Source: CAZFHA01 sp964518595 (GTDB lineage: Bacteria; Bacillota; Clostridia; Saccharofermentanales; Saccharofermentanaceae). From it: 64,000 bases of DNA. Below, piece by piece: positions 7,649 to 17,200 of this stretch. The position numbers and the translations under genes are program-made. Numbering within the stretch: position 1 is the first letter of the stretch; the number at the start of each line of letters is the position of its first letter. The notes below the pieces were generated by a model that was not told where the DNA came from, did not search any database, and was given only the letters and a program-made list of their open reading frames with translations. The stretch lies in NCBI GenBank assembly GCA_964518595.1, contig CAZFHA010000007.1:62001-126000 (forward strand), in the 5' to 3' direction.

Positions 7649-8875
7649 TTAGCGAGAGGAACGGCGTTTAGATAACACATCAAAAGTTACGGCACCCAAC
7701 AGAACCGCCCCTTTAACAACCTTCTGCCAATCCACCGACCAGCCCAAGAGTGACATACTCATGTTCAAAACACCCATGATCATCGCACCAACTACCGCAC
7801 CTAAAACCGTTCCAATACCACCAGTGGTAGAAGCCCCACCAATATAACAAGAAGCCATGGCATCCAACTCAAAGCCATCCCCGGCTTTAGGCGTAGCCGC
7901 TCCATTTCTGGAAGCTAACAGGATACCTGCTACCGCACACATCAGTCCCATATTTACATATACCCAGAAAAGAACGCCTTTCGTATTGATACCAGAAAGC
8001 TGTGCCGCTTTGCTATTTCCGCCTAAGGCATAGATATGGCGCCCAGCTACAGTACTTCTGGTCAGAAAAGAGTAACCAACTATAATAAAAATCAGAATAA
8101 CCAATACGATGGGAAGTCCCGATGCCCGTCCCAGTTTATAGGTAAAAATGTTGATAATAATAATGATAATCGCTGATTTTATCACCGATTGCAGAATAGA
8201 AGGTACGGCAAAATTATATTTTTTCTTTGTTTTGCGATAGTTGATTTCTAAGAAAATTACCACCACTGAGGCTATAAGGCCAACAATCAGTGCCACTACA
8301 TCCAGCTTAAATCCGCCAACAATCATACCGCCCAAGATTCTATACTTGCCGATTGAGATGAAGGCAGTAGGCATATATCCGGCTGCGATCTGACGAAAGC
8401 CATCGGCTAAAGGCCCTTTGGTCTGCCCCTGCAAGACCACCATGGTAAGGCCACGGAATATCAACATATTGGCTAAAGTCACAATAAAGGCGGGAATCTT
8501 TAGGTAAGCAATAAAAATTCCTTGAAAAGCACCCACCAGAATACCAATCAACAGTCCAAACAGAACCGCCGGAACCACAGGAATCTTGTAGTCTAGCATG
8601 GCTGTGGCAATACTTGCCCCTACAAAGGCTACCACTGATCCCACTGACAAATCTACATTGCCGGTCAAAACACATAAAACCATACCACAAGCCAACACCA
8701 CAACATAAGAGTTCTGCATAACTAGGTTATTGAAGTTATCCGGTAGGAAGAGCTTCCCTCCGGTGGCTAATGAGAAAAGCAAGAAAATAGCAATCAAAGC
8801 AAACATCATTCCATATTGGCGCAGATTACTACTGTTATTTGTTTTATTTTTGAGTATCTTTTCTTTTGTACTCAT
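7649..8875 (-). CDS. Sugar ABC transporter permease (MmsB/GguB/XylH type)
   Basis: A 408-residue integral membrane protein of the BPD_transp_2 (ribose/xylose/galactose permease) family with about ten hydrophobic segments. The ATG at 8875 is chosen over one at 8911 because it overlaps the stop codon of the ATPase gene in an ATGA arrangement and has AGGAGG 9 bases upstream, so the two are translationally coupled. GNVDLSVGS and GIGTVLGA loops are family hallmarks. It forms the channel of the importer with the ATPase and binding lipoprotein encoded upstream; linkage to araRAD points to L-arabinose or a related pentose. The central stretch at residues about 200-245 is long and charged, as in the XylH/GguB subgroup. 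Confidence 0.9.
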   Translation of the reverse strand: MSTKEKILKNKTNNSSNLRQYGMMFALIAIFLLFSLATGGKLFLPDNFNNLVMQNSYVVVLACGMVLCVLTGNVDLSVGSVVAFVGASIATAMLDYKIPVVPAVLFGLLIGILVGAFQGIFIAYLKIPAFIVTLANMLIFRGLTMVVLQGQTKGPLADGFRQIAAGYMPTAFISIGKYRILGGMIVGGFKLDVVALIVGLIASVVVIFLEINYRKTKKKYNFAVPSILQSVIKSAIIIIIINIFTYKLGRASGLPIVLVILIFIIVGYSFLTRSTVAGRHIYALGGNSKAAQLSGINTKGVLFWVYVNMGLMCAVAGILLASRNGAATPKAGDGFELDAMASCYIGGASTTGGIGTVLGAVVGAMIMGVLNMSMSLLGWSVDWQKVVKGAVLLGAVTFDVLSKRRSSR

Positions 8876-10422
8876 GACGAGACGCCTCCTTTTTGATGAG
8901 ACATAATACACTTCATAATAGCTTCTTGGCTGGCTGCTTGCCTGGATAATTCACCGGCAATCTCACCTTCATTCACCACATACACCCGGTCGGCCATCCC
9001 AAGTAGCTCTGGCATTTCCGAAGAAATCAAGATAACCGATTTTCCTTCTTCTACCAGCTGGTTAATAAGGCAATAAATTTCGTATTTGGCACCCACGTCA
9101 ATCCCCCGAGTCGGCTCATCAAGAATCAGAATATCGGGATGGGTTAATATCCATTTAGCTAAAACCACTTTCTGCTGATTTCCGCCGGAGAGGCTTCCTA
9201 CACTTTGCTCAATACTATTAGACTTAATATTGACTCGCTTCCGATAATCTTCCGCGGCCAAAATCTCCTCATTCTGGTTAATAACACCGCTTTTAGAAAA
9301 AGAATGTAAGCTTGCCAATGTCATGTTCCACTTAATGTCATTTATCAACACTAAGCCGTACTGCTTACGGTCTTCTGTCACATAGGCTAAACCGTTAGAA
9401 ACTGCTTCCGGAATTGTTTTAACACTGATGGGTTTTCCATTTTTGTAAACCTGCCCAGATATATTTTGGCCATAAGAACGACCAAAAATACTCATAGCTA
9501 ATTCTGTTCTTCCTGCACCCATCAGCCCGGCCAAGCCTAACACTTCACCTTTACGCAGAGAGAAATTAGCTTTATTAATAACTTTTCGGTCAGCTTCCAG
9601 AGGATGGTGAACTGTCCAATCCTTGACCTCAAAAATCACTTCTCCAGGCTGATGTTTTCTTTCTGGATATCGATTCGTGATTTCTCGTCCCACCATCCCC
9701 TTAATAATTCGATCTTCATCAATAGCCTTTGCTCCACGAGCTAGGGTTTCAATGGTCTGCCCGTCTCGAATTACTGTAATTCTGTCAGCCACCTGAGAAA
9801 TCTCATTAAGTTTATGGGAAATCATAATGGAGGTTATTCCTTGTTTTTGCAAAGTTTTAAGTAGTGCCAACAAGTTAGCACTCTCTTCATCATTTAAGGC
9901 AGCGGTGGGCTCATCCAAAATCAATAACTTAACCTTTTTAGCCAGAGCCTTGGCAATCTCAATTAGCTGCTGCTTACCTACCCCAATATCCATAACCCGA
10001 GTATGAATATTTTCGTCAGTTAAGCCCACTTGTTCTAGCAGTTCTGCGGCTCGAGCATTGGTTCTATTCCAATCAATTTTGAAACCATGACTACTCTGTT
10101 CGTTGCCGATAAATACATTTTCGGCGATAGATAAATAAGGGCTTAAGGCCAACTCCTGATGAATAATAACAATGCCTTCTTTTTCACTAGACTTGATATC
10201 GCTAAACTTGCATTCCTTTCCTTCAAAAAGAATTTTCCCTTCATAGCTTCCAAAAGGATATACCCCACTTAAAATATTCATTAGCGTAGACTTTCCGGCA
10301 CCATTTTCACCACATAGAGCATGAATCTCTCCTGCCTTCACAGTTAAGTTGACATCATTAAGGGCCTTGACACCAGAAAAACTCTTACTAATATGGCTCA
10401 TTTCTAAAAGCACTTCGGCCAT
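8872..10422 (-). CDS. Sugar ABC transporter tandem ATPase (GguA/XylG type)
   Basis: A 516-residue protein with two ABC domains that powers sugar import at the cytoplasmic face. Domain 1 has an intact Walker A (GENGAGKST), signature-region VGKQQLIEIAKAL and Walker B (LLILDEPTAAL); domain 2 has the usual RbsA-type degenerate P-loop (GAGRTEL), then LSGGNQQKVVLAKW and LILDEPTRGID. The ATG at 10422 is preferred to an upstream start at 10497 because of AAGGGAG just before it; the longer form would read through an 11-bp intercistronic hairpin. The last bases overlap the permease start. Arabinose or another pentose is the likely cargo from context. Confidence 0.92.
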   Translation of the reverse strand: MAEVLLEMSHISKSFSGVKALNDVNLTVKAGEIHALCGENGAGKSTLMNILSGVYPFGSYEGKILFEGKECKFSDIKSSEKEGIVIIHQELALSPYLSIAENVFIGNEQSSHGFKIDWNRTNARAAELLEQVGLTDENIHTRVMDIGVGKQQLIEIAKALAKKVKLLILDEPTAALNDEESANLLALLKTLQKQGITSIMISHKLNEISQVADRITVIRDGQTIETLARGAKAIDEDRIIKGMVGREITNRYPERKHQPGEVIFEVKDWTVHHPLEADRKVINKANFSLRKGEVLGLAGLMGAGRTELAMSIFGRSYGQNISGQVYKNGKPISVKTIPEAVSNGLAYVTEDRKQYGLVLINDIKWNMTLASLHSFSKSGVINQNEEILAAEDYRKRVNIKSNSIEQSVGSLSGGNQQKVVLAKWILTHPDILILDEPTRGIDVGAKYEIYCLINQLVEEGKSVILISSEMPELLGMADRVYVVNEGEIAGELSRQAASQEAIMKCIMSHQKGGVSS

Positions 10423-10447
10423 GGTCAGAAACTCCCTTCTTACAACT

Positions 10448-10474
10448 GTCGGCGGCAGGGAGGCTGCCGCCGAC
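10448..10474 (-). other. GC-rich intercistronic stem-loop between binding-protein and ATPase genes
   Basis: A perfect 11-bp stem, GTCGGCGGCAG with CTGCCGCCGAC, and a 5-base loop lie between the stop of the binding lipoprotein gene (10508) and the ATPase start (10422). No T tract follows. By analogy with malE-type operons it could protect the 3' end of the binding-protein message or attenuate the downstream genes; this role is inferred. Confidence 0.75.
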
Positions 10475-10507
10475 CGATCGGTTTTTACCGGAACCAACAG
10501 CTTATAA

Positions 10508-11671
10508 TTACTGTAATTTTTCCTTTGAATAGTAGCCGGAATCCACTAAGATTTTTTCATAGTTATCCTTGGTAACCGTTTCCGGAACACAAAGATAAGA
10601 AGGAACAACCTTTACGTTATTGTTATAGGTTTTGGTATCATTAATTTCCGGTTCAGTTCCTTCCAGAACCGCCTGTACCATGGTGACGCATTTCTCAGCC
10701 AGAATGCGAGTATCTTTAAAAATGGTCATAGCCTGTTTACCGGAAATAATATTCTTAATTGCCATTATTTCCGCATCTTGACCAGTAATCACCGGCCAAC
10801 CAGCCCCAGCAGAATAGCCTGCCCCTTCTAGCGCAGCGGCAATTCCGTAGGAGATACCATCAAAAGGTGACAAGACTGCATCAACTCGCTGGTCTTGAGA
10901 ATAATTGCCGGAAAGAATGTTTTCCATCCGCTGCTGTGCCACTTCCATGGACCAACGCAAAATCGCACATTTGTCAAAATCCGTCTGACCTGATCTGACT
11001 ACTAACTTCCCAGAATCAAGATACTCTTTCAGTGTATCCATAGCACCCTGCCAAAAAAGTTTTGCATTGTTATCATCGGGTGACCCAGAAAAAAGTTCAA
11101 TATTATAGGGACCCTTGCCCTCCTTTAGACCCAAAGTTTCCACTAAATAATTGGCCTGAAGGACACCAACCTGATAATTATCAAAGGTAGCGTAATAGGA
11201 AACCGCATCTGTATCCATAAGGAGACGGTCATAGGCAATAACAGGGATATCTGCCGCTTTGGCCTTGGCTAGAACATTGACTAAAGCCGATGAATCAATA
11301 GAGGCAACTACCAGACAGTTGGCACCGCTGGAAATCATGTTCTCTAGCTGATTTACCTGAACTTGCACATCATCTTCCGCATACTGCAAATCAACGGTAT
11401 ACCCTAAGTCCTCCAGTTGTTTTTTCATATTGGAACCATCATTAATCCAGCGTTCAGAGGACTGGGTAGGCATAGCCACCCCCACTCGAAATTGACCATT
11501 AGCAGCACCTTTAACTGATGCCCCTTGGCTAGAGTCACCCTTAGATACTGCCGCCTTTGATTCTTCTGCTTTGGTAGTACCGGAATCGTCCTCCACAGGG
11601 GTACAAGCAGCACCAGCCATCAAAATTGCGCTTCCCAACAGAAATACCAAGATTGATTTTAACTTTTTCAT
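10508..11671 (-). CDS. Sugar-binding lipoprotein (ChvE/XylF type)
   Basis: A 387-residue exported solute-binding protein. Residues 1-22 form a lipoprotein signal ending at Cys23 (LMAGAAC, a loose lipobox), followed by a Ser/Lys/Gly-rich linker and a periplasmic-binding fold (FRVGVAMPTQSSERW, VVASIDSSAL, PVIAYDRLL, FSGSPDDNNA). These are hallmarks of the ChvE/multiple-sugar group. It would be anchored outside the membrane and deliver sugar to the permease and ATPase encoded downstream. It is the first gene of the arabinose operon, with a GAAGGAGAGG-type Shine-Dalgarno sequence and a good promoter 150 bases upstream. The ligand is probably L-arabinose, inferred from linkage. Confidence 0.92.
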   Translation of the reverse strand: MKKLKSILVFLLGSAILMAGAACTPVEDDSGTTKAEESKAAVSKGDSSQGASVKGAANGQFRVGVAMPTQSSERWINDGSNMKKQLEDLGYTVDLQYAEDDVQVQVNQLENMISSGANCLVVASIDSSALVNVLAKAKAADIPVIAYDRLLMDTDAVSYYATFDNYQVGVLQANYLVETLGLKEGKGPYNIELFSGSPDDNNAKLFWQGAMDTLKEYLDSGKLVVRSGQTDFDKCAILRWSMEVAQQRMENILSGNYSQDQRVDAVLSPFDGISYGIAAALEGAGYSAGAGWPVITGQDAEIMAIKNIISGKQAMTIFKDTRILAEKCVTMVQAVLEGTEPEINDTKTYNNNVKVVPSYLCVPETVTKDNYEKILVDSGYYSKEKLQ

Positions 11672-11823
11672 GTTCCTCTCCTTCTACATAATAAAATTTG
11701 TGGCTCCAAACTTGTCAAACCAAAAGCAACTAACAATACATCTTTCACCAATTTTCTCTTAGAGGTGAAAAACAAATTGCAAACAAATGATAATCAATAC
11801 AAGTTTAGACTTCTATATTGGGG

Positions 11824-11853
11824 ATATTACACGTTATCAAACGTCAATGTCAA
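11824..11853 (-). promoter_or_regulatory. Promoter of the arabinose operon
   Basis: On the minus strand TTGACA (11853-11848) and TAATAT (11829-11824) are 18 bases apart, upstream of the binding lipoprotein gene. The 150-base leader holds two direct repeats resembling TTTGT half-sites, a possible place for AraR, but no clear operator could be fixed. Confidence 0.65.
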
Positions 11854-11867
11854 TATCAAACAGCTTT

Positions 11868-11910
11868 AAAAAAGGCTATTTTTGTTGTTTTTACACAAAA
11901 ACAGCCTTTT
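11868..11910 (-). terminator. Terminator of ilvB
   Basis: On the minus strand AAAAGGCTGTTTTTG pairs with CAAAAATAGCCTTTT, and the stem ends in a T tract. It separates ilvB from the arabinose operon promoter just downstream. Confidence 0.8.
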
Positions 11911-12034
11911 CTTCCGGAGTTGTACCAAAACAAAACAACTTAACCAACCAGAGCAAACAAAACAAATACAACTTAGAAACAACTTTAATTATTCCCTCAT
12001 TCAAAGCCCAAATAAGACCTAAGTTAGTGTAGAC

Positions 12035-13765
12035 TCAACTACCTTGTTCCTCCCTTTGAAGTAACATAGAGCTTAAAGCACATCCTCCTTTTACCATGGG
12101 AAAAACTAACTCTTCTTCATCAACCAAGCATTCAATAATCGAGGTAGAGGATGCCATATTCGATGTAGTAATAGCCTGCTTCAAAGCCTCGATTGTCCCT
12201 ACTCTATAAGCCGGTAAGTTATAGGCTTGAGCTAAAATACTAAAATCCGGCAAATATTCAGGGCAGGCTTCACTTGACCCCGAACAATACTTCGGACAAC
12301 TCCTACGGCGTCCCAAACAAGTCATAACATAACTTTTGTCATAAAAAAGCTTTTGCCACTGCCGCACCATCCCAAGACTTCGATTGTTAAAAATTAGAAT
12401 CTTAAGATTTACTCCAGCGGCCGAAATAGCCGCTAACTCCTGTTGGTTCATTTGAAAGCCCCCATCGCCCGTTAAGCAAATTACCGGAACATCTTTGCAG
12501 GCCAAGGCGGCACCTACCGCTGCCGGAAGGGCAAAGCCCATCGTACCAAGCCCTCCTGAAGTTATTAGTGACCTATTGGGGTCAAGCTTCAAGTATTGGG
12601 CCGCCCACATTTGGTGCTGGCCAACATCTGTAACCCAAATAGCTTTGGGCCAATGTTGATTTAGTTCTGAAAATATCCCTTTGGGGCTAAAAGAATTATT
12701 AGCTGTTCCTCTCTGCGCTCTTCTCCAAGCCGCAATTTCAGCAAGCCACAAATCGGTTTTATTTTCTGGCTCATAATCAAATAAATCTGCCAAAACATCT
12801 TTACTATCACCTAGTAAAGACACCACCGGATTAATTCCCTTTTCCATTGCTATAGCTTCAATGTCTACCTGGATGATTTGCGCCTGAGAGGCGAATAATT
12901 GTTTGTTCCCAGTAACTCGGTCATTTAGTCGTGCACCTAAAACTAAAAGTACATCACAATTTGATATAGCCAGATTAGCTTCATAATGACCATGCATTCC
13001 CACATGCCCAATATGGAAGGGGTGGGTAGTAGATAAAACCCCCTTTCCAAGCAGCGTTGTTACCACCGGGATACGCTTCTTTTCAATAATTTCTAGTAGT
13101 AGCTCTGAACAACGAGAGCCTTTACCGCCATTACCTGCTAGGATAAGTGGCCTTTGAGCTGTTTTTAAGATATCTTGGGCCACTTTAATCAATGCCTTTT
13201 TTGGCCGTATCTTCGAAGAGGAAAAACTTTGTGCTCTCGCAGAGGTATATTCATCGGTACCAAAGGCAGACAAAATATCCTTCGGTAAATCAATAACTAC
13301 CGGACCTGGACGACCCGAGGTTGCTATAGCAAAGGCTTTTTGAATCAAACCACCTAACTCCTCACGGCTTTGAACTACGGCACCATACTTAACCAAACTG
13401 CGAGTAATGTCCACAATGTTCACTTCTTGAAAAGCTCCGCTACCAATTAAGTCACTTTGAACCTGCCCGGTGAAGCAGACCAGGGGTACGCCATCATAAA
13501 AAGCATTGGCAATTGCAGTAACCAAATTAGTAGCTCCCGGCCCACTGGTTACAATGCACACGCCTGGTTTTCCACTAGCCCTGGCGTAGCCATCAGCCCC
13601 ATGCCCCAGAGCTTGCTCATGACGTGGAAGAAAAACCTCAATAGCACTATCTTTCCAAAGAACATCAAAGATTTCCATTACTGTGCTGCCGGGATAGCCA
13701 AATACTAACTCCACACCTTCAGCTTTTAATGCTTTTACCAAAAGTTCTGTACCTTTAATTTCCAT
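12035..13765 (-). CDS. ilvB: Acetolactate synthase large subunit
   Basis: A 576-residue thiamine-diphosphate enzyme that makes 2-acetolactate or 2-aceto-2-hydroxybutyrate (EC 2.2.1.6) for branched-chain amino acids. The N-terminal domain (GVELVFGYPGSTVMEIFD, with catalytic RHEQ), the central FAD-type domain and the C-terminal GDGGFQMNQQE are all present. Between the FYDKSY and PDFSILA segments there is a short extra piece with four cysteines (483, 490, 494, 501). The gene is monocistronic behind a T-box leader and a strong AAGGAGG. No small subunit (ilvN) or other ilv/leu gene is near. A catabolic AlsS is less likely because of the T-box control. Confidence 0.92.
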   Translation of the reverse strand: MEIKGTELLVKALKAEGVELVFGYPGSTVMEIFDVLWKDSAIEVFLPRHEQALGHGADGYARASGKPGVCIVTSGPGATNLVTAIANAFYDGVPLVCFTGQVQSDLIGSGAFQEVNIVDITRSLVKYGAVVQSREELGGLIQKAFAIATSGRPGPVVIDLPKDILSAFGTDEYTSARAQSFSSSKIRPKKALIKVAQDILKTAQRPLILAGNGGKGSRCSELLLEIIEKKRIPVVTTLLGKGVLSTTHPFHIGHVGMHGHYEANLAISNCDVLLVLGARLNDRVTGNKQLFASQAQIIQVDIEAIAMEKGINPVVSLLGDSKDVLADLFDYEPENKTDLWLAEIAAWRRAQRGTANNSFSPKGIFSELNQHWPKAIWVTDVGQHQMWAAQYLKLDPNRSLITSGGLGTMGFALPAAVGAALACKDVPVICLTGDGGFQMNQQELAAISAAGVNLKILIFNNRSLGMVRQWQKLFYDKSYVMTCLGRRRSCPKYCSGSSEACPEYLPDFSILAQAYNLPAYRVGTIEALKQAITTSNMASSTSIIECLVDEEELVFPMVKGGCALSSMLLQREEQGS

Positions 13766-13788
13766 CGTCTTCCTCCTTTGCCGAACAT

Positions 13789-14096
13789 AAAAAAACGCCC
13801 TAAGCTATAAAAGCTTAGGGCGAACATATGTCCGTGATACCACCTAAATTCGAAGCAAAACTTCGCACTCTGCCGGTGCGGAACTCTCCGCCGACAAAAG
13901 CCTCAGCGTACGCATTCGATACCGATTTCCTGATAACGGTGGAAAAGACCGTTGAAGCCTACTCAATCTCTCTTTCGGTTCACAGCTCAGGGGCTACTTC
14001 AATATGGCTTCCATGAAGATTTCCACCAACCATCTTCTCTCTGTAATATCCGCCGATATCTACTCCTCCCCGTCAATGCCTTTGGCAATTTCGAGT
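13789..14096 (-). promoter_or_regulatory. T-box riboswitch leader of ilvB
   Basis: The minus strand carries the core T-box AGGTGGTATCACGGA (13845-13831), directly followed by a terminator with an 11-bp stem (CGCCCTAAGCT with AGCTTAGGGCG, 13822-13796) and seven Ts. Upstream are Stem I elements: a GGAGTAG segment near 14068, a K-turn AGAGA with GATGGTTGGTGGAAATC (about 14040-14020), and GAAGTAGCC and CTGAGCTG (about 14000-13984). Uncharged tRNA would stabilise the antiterminator. The specifier is probably AUU (Ile) in the segment AGATTGAGTAGG near 13970-13959, but the loop was aligned by eye. Small open frames on the plus strand here are not genes. Confidence 0.9.
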
Positions 14097-14102
14097 GGGT
14101 TA

Positions 14103-14132
14103 ATAATAGCAATACTCTTTTTAGTCTGTCAA
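14103..14132 (-). promoter_or_regulatory. Promoter of the T-box-ilvB transcript
   Basis: On the minus strand TTGACA (14132-14127) and TATTAT (14108-14103) are 18 bases apart, placing the transcription start about 30 bases before Stem I. Confidence 0.75.
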
Positions 14133-14208
14133 GAGGGCCGCCCGACTGTTTTTCCTGCTAAAAAATCAGCTATGCTACTTCACTTTCCACGTCTCCTCTC
14201 TTCCTAAA

Positions 14209-17200
14209 TTAGCGAATTTGTCTTTTTCGTTTTTTTACCGCCAACAAACTTCCAAAACCAATCCCTAACCCAATCATAATAAAAGCAATACCGATACCAG
14301 CACTATCAGTGCCTTCGCCAGTTTTAATTATCGGAGCAGGTTTTGGTGTAGGGCTCTGAGTAGGAACAGCCGTAGGCGTTGGCGTAGGAGACACTTCCTG
14401 CTGATAAACAAATTCCACATCTACTTGAGGAGAACGATTACCAACCTGATCTTCGCTATAGGCACTAAGGAGATAATGTCCCTGTGCAAAATTATTTATT
14501 GCTAAGGCTGAGTCGGTAAAGGAACCAGCTTTCCAAACCGAACCCGTTGTCACGTTAGTAATGGTGTAAAAAACGGCTACTGGACTACCATGATCAATGG
14601 CTTCTGGAAAATACAAGGTAATATCCGGTGAATGGACAAAAATTTTCTGTTCATTCTCTTTTCCTACTAAAACAATTTTCGGTATCTCTGGATTAGTCTG
14701 ATCAATCTTTGCATTATAGACTGGGCTTATTTGGCTATAGAGACCAGACTTACTCAAAAACCGGAAACGATAGTAGTCATTTTGAGAACCTGTTACCTGA
14801 TGATATTTAGAAGGCGGATTAGAAACCGCTTCCCATCCGGACCAATTCAGACCATCTAAGGAATGCGAGTACTCAAATTGTGCCAGACCCGACGGTGTCA
14901 CCTCACCTTCTCCCAGGAGAAAGTAAATTGGTTCTTTTACCCAGTCTCCTGTATAAGGAACATCTTTTACACTTGACAGCAGGCTTAAGGCCATAACTTG
15001 CTTATCGGGATCCGGCTGCAGCTGAATCTCTTTAAACAATACAGGGTCTACCAGAATACTTTGTGGAACCTCTTTGTCAATTTTAATTTGCTGCTCCAAC
15101 CTACTTTGATTACCAAGATTATTGGTAGCAATAATTTCTACCAGGTTGTCTGTCTGCTCTCCTGTAAGAACTAGATAGTATGGTAGACTACTGCCTTGCC
15201 AATCTGAATACTTATATTCGGCATAGACAATACCATTGAGCATAATAATCACCTGTTCAATACCATTCAAGCTATCCTCTGCTGTCAAATCTACAGAAAC
15301 AGCTTGGTTATACCAGCCATATTCATTGGGAAGAGTTCTGGGGGCGATTGAAACCAATGGCATAGATTCGTTATTTATAATAATGTCTTGGCTGATAGCT
15401 TGGTTCATGTTCTGCTCATTGCCGGAAATATCTACAGCATAAGCTTGAATCTTACCCTCAAAACCGATCGGAATCTGAATTTCAACCATACCATCGGCTG
15501 TAACCATAGCTGATATCGCCTCAGAAGGCTGTCCATTTTTAGGGATAAATTGATAAACAATGGAACGAAGGCCTGAAAGATTATCATACCCTACTAGGCG
15601 AACAAAAATCGGTTGGTTCTCCATAATTTTTCCATTCACCATATGAGCCGGACTACCATCTCGGAGCACATAATCAATAGACGAAATCGTTGGCGATGTA
15701 TTGTCTACCTCCGCATACACCGATGCTATCGGACTTATATTACCAGCTGCATCAACCGCTCTGACCCTGTAGCTATGGGCACCGTCCCTTGTATCAAATA
15801 CTCCTGAACTGTAGTTTTGCCACGAACCTCCATCTACAGAATATTCTGTCTGTATTGGGCTGCCACTGTCTTGAGCCGTAGGTATGACTTGCAAGCTTCC
15901 GGCATGATACCATCCTGCCTGCCCATCAGGAGACGACAAGGTGATTTGGGGAGCCGCCGGAATAGTTTTATCAATCCGTACCGTAACTTCCTTTGACGAG
16001 GACATCAGAGATGGTGTCGCTTTATTCTGAGCATAGTAAGCTAAAAGCAACCCCGCACTGGGAGTATCCGCTGTTAAATCAATAATATTATTAATTAAGA
16101 AAGGAACTCCACTGCCAGCATTGTAATAGTCCACACCGGATGGGTTTACTCCTGTATTAGACAAAGTGATTCTAACATCTCTATTTGTCCACTCACCCGA
16201 ATAAGTACTATTGTCATCCTGATAAGAGGCGCCAATTTGAAGATTCGGTACTGTATTGTCAATCCATACTTCTATGAAGGCTGATGAACCAATGATGCCG
16301 GTACCAGCAACAGTACGGACTTGGCAGCGATTTACACCTAAGTTTGTAACGTTGAATGACCGTTCACCAAAAGCTAAATCTCGCCAGCCACTACCATCAT
16401 TTACCTGATAGTGGTCAATACCTGAAACTGGTGCAGGCTCGGGATCATTTATAGTAATTTTCACGTTTTCACTAGTCCAAGTTTCTGGTGTATATGATCC
16501 TGATGCAGTACTGGCACTTAATAAGGGCAAACCCGGCGGATCAAGATCAATCACGATCTTTTTTGAAACAACTGAGGATATATTACCGGCACGGTCAGTA
16601 GATCGCGCATAGATAGTTCCCCTAAAGTTGGTCTCCACATAGAGTAAGCTATAACTATGCCAAGGAAGATCAGCTTCATTCTCACCCTCTGGAACAATTT
16701 TATACTCAATGGATATAATTCCACTGGTTGCATCAAAGGCCTGAAGTAAGACCTGTACGCTTTGATTAAATATATGATTAGAGGCCATAGGATTAAAGGC
16801 AATTTCCGCCATCTGTGGAGCTGTTCCATCAACTTTAATTACCTGACTATCTGTAAAGGTTTCTTTGTTAACACCATCAACCGTCTTCAGGTCTAAAATA
16901 TAGGTTCCGTCCCCACTGATGGCAGGAACAGTTGTCCCATATGGCAGCGGATTACTACCTGATGCATACAGAGAATAGTAAGTGGTGATAGGAGAACGTA
17001 CCACATGATCTACATCCTCAATAACTTCACTGGCAGCAATCGTCGGAATAGCCTTATACCAGTTATTTAGTCCCATCTGCCCTGTTATATTGCTTTGCGC
17101 TACCATAGGTGCCACTTTATCCACCTTAACCTCATTACTCAAAGACTCTGCCGAGGCCACCGCCGTTACAAGCCGGAAGTCATAGCTATAAATCCCACTG

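Noticed and set aside
10423..10497. An N-terminal extension of the sugar ATPase
   Set aside because: It would translate the intercistronic hairpin, has no ribosome site and adds residues absent from the family.
13828..14207. Several 60-70-codon plus-strand open frames
   Set aside because: They fall within the T-box leader and promoter of ilvB, whose RNA motifs explain the conservation better than coding.
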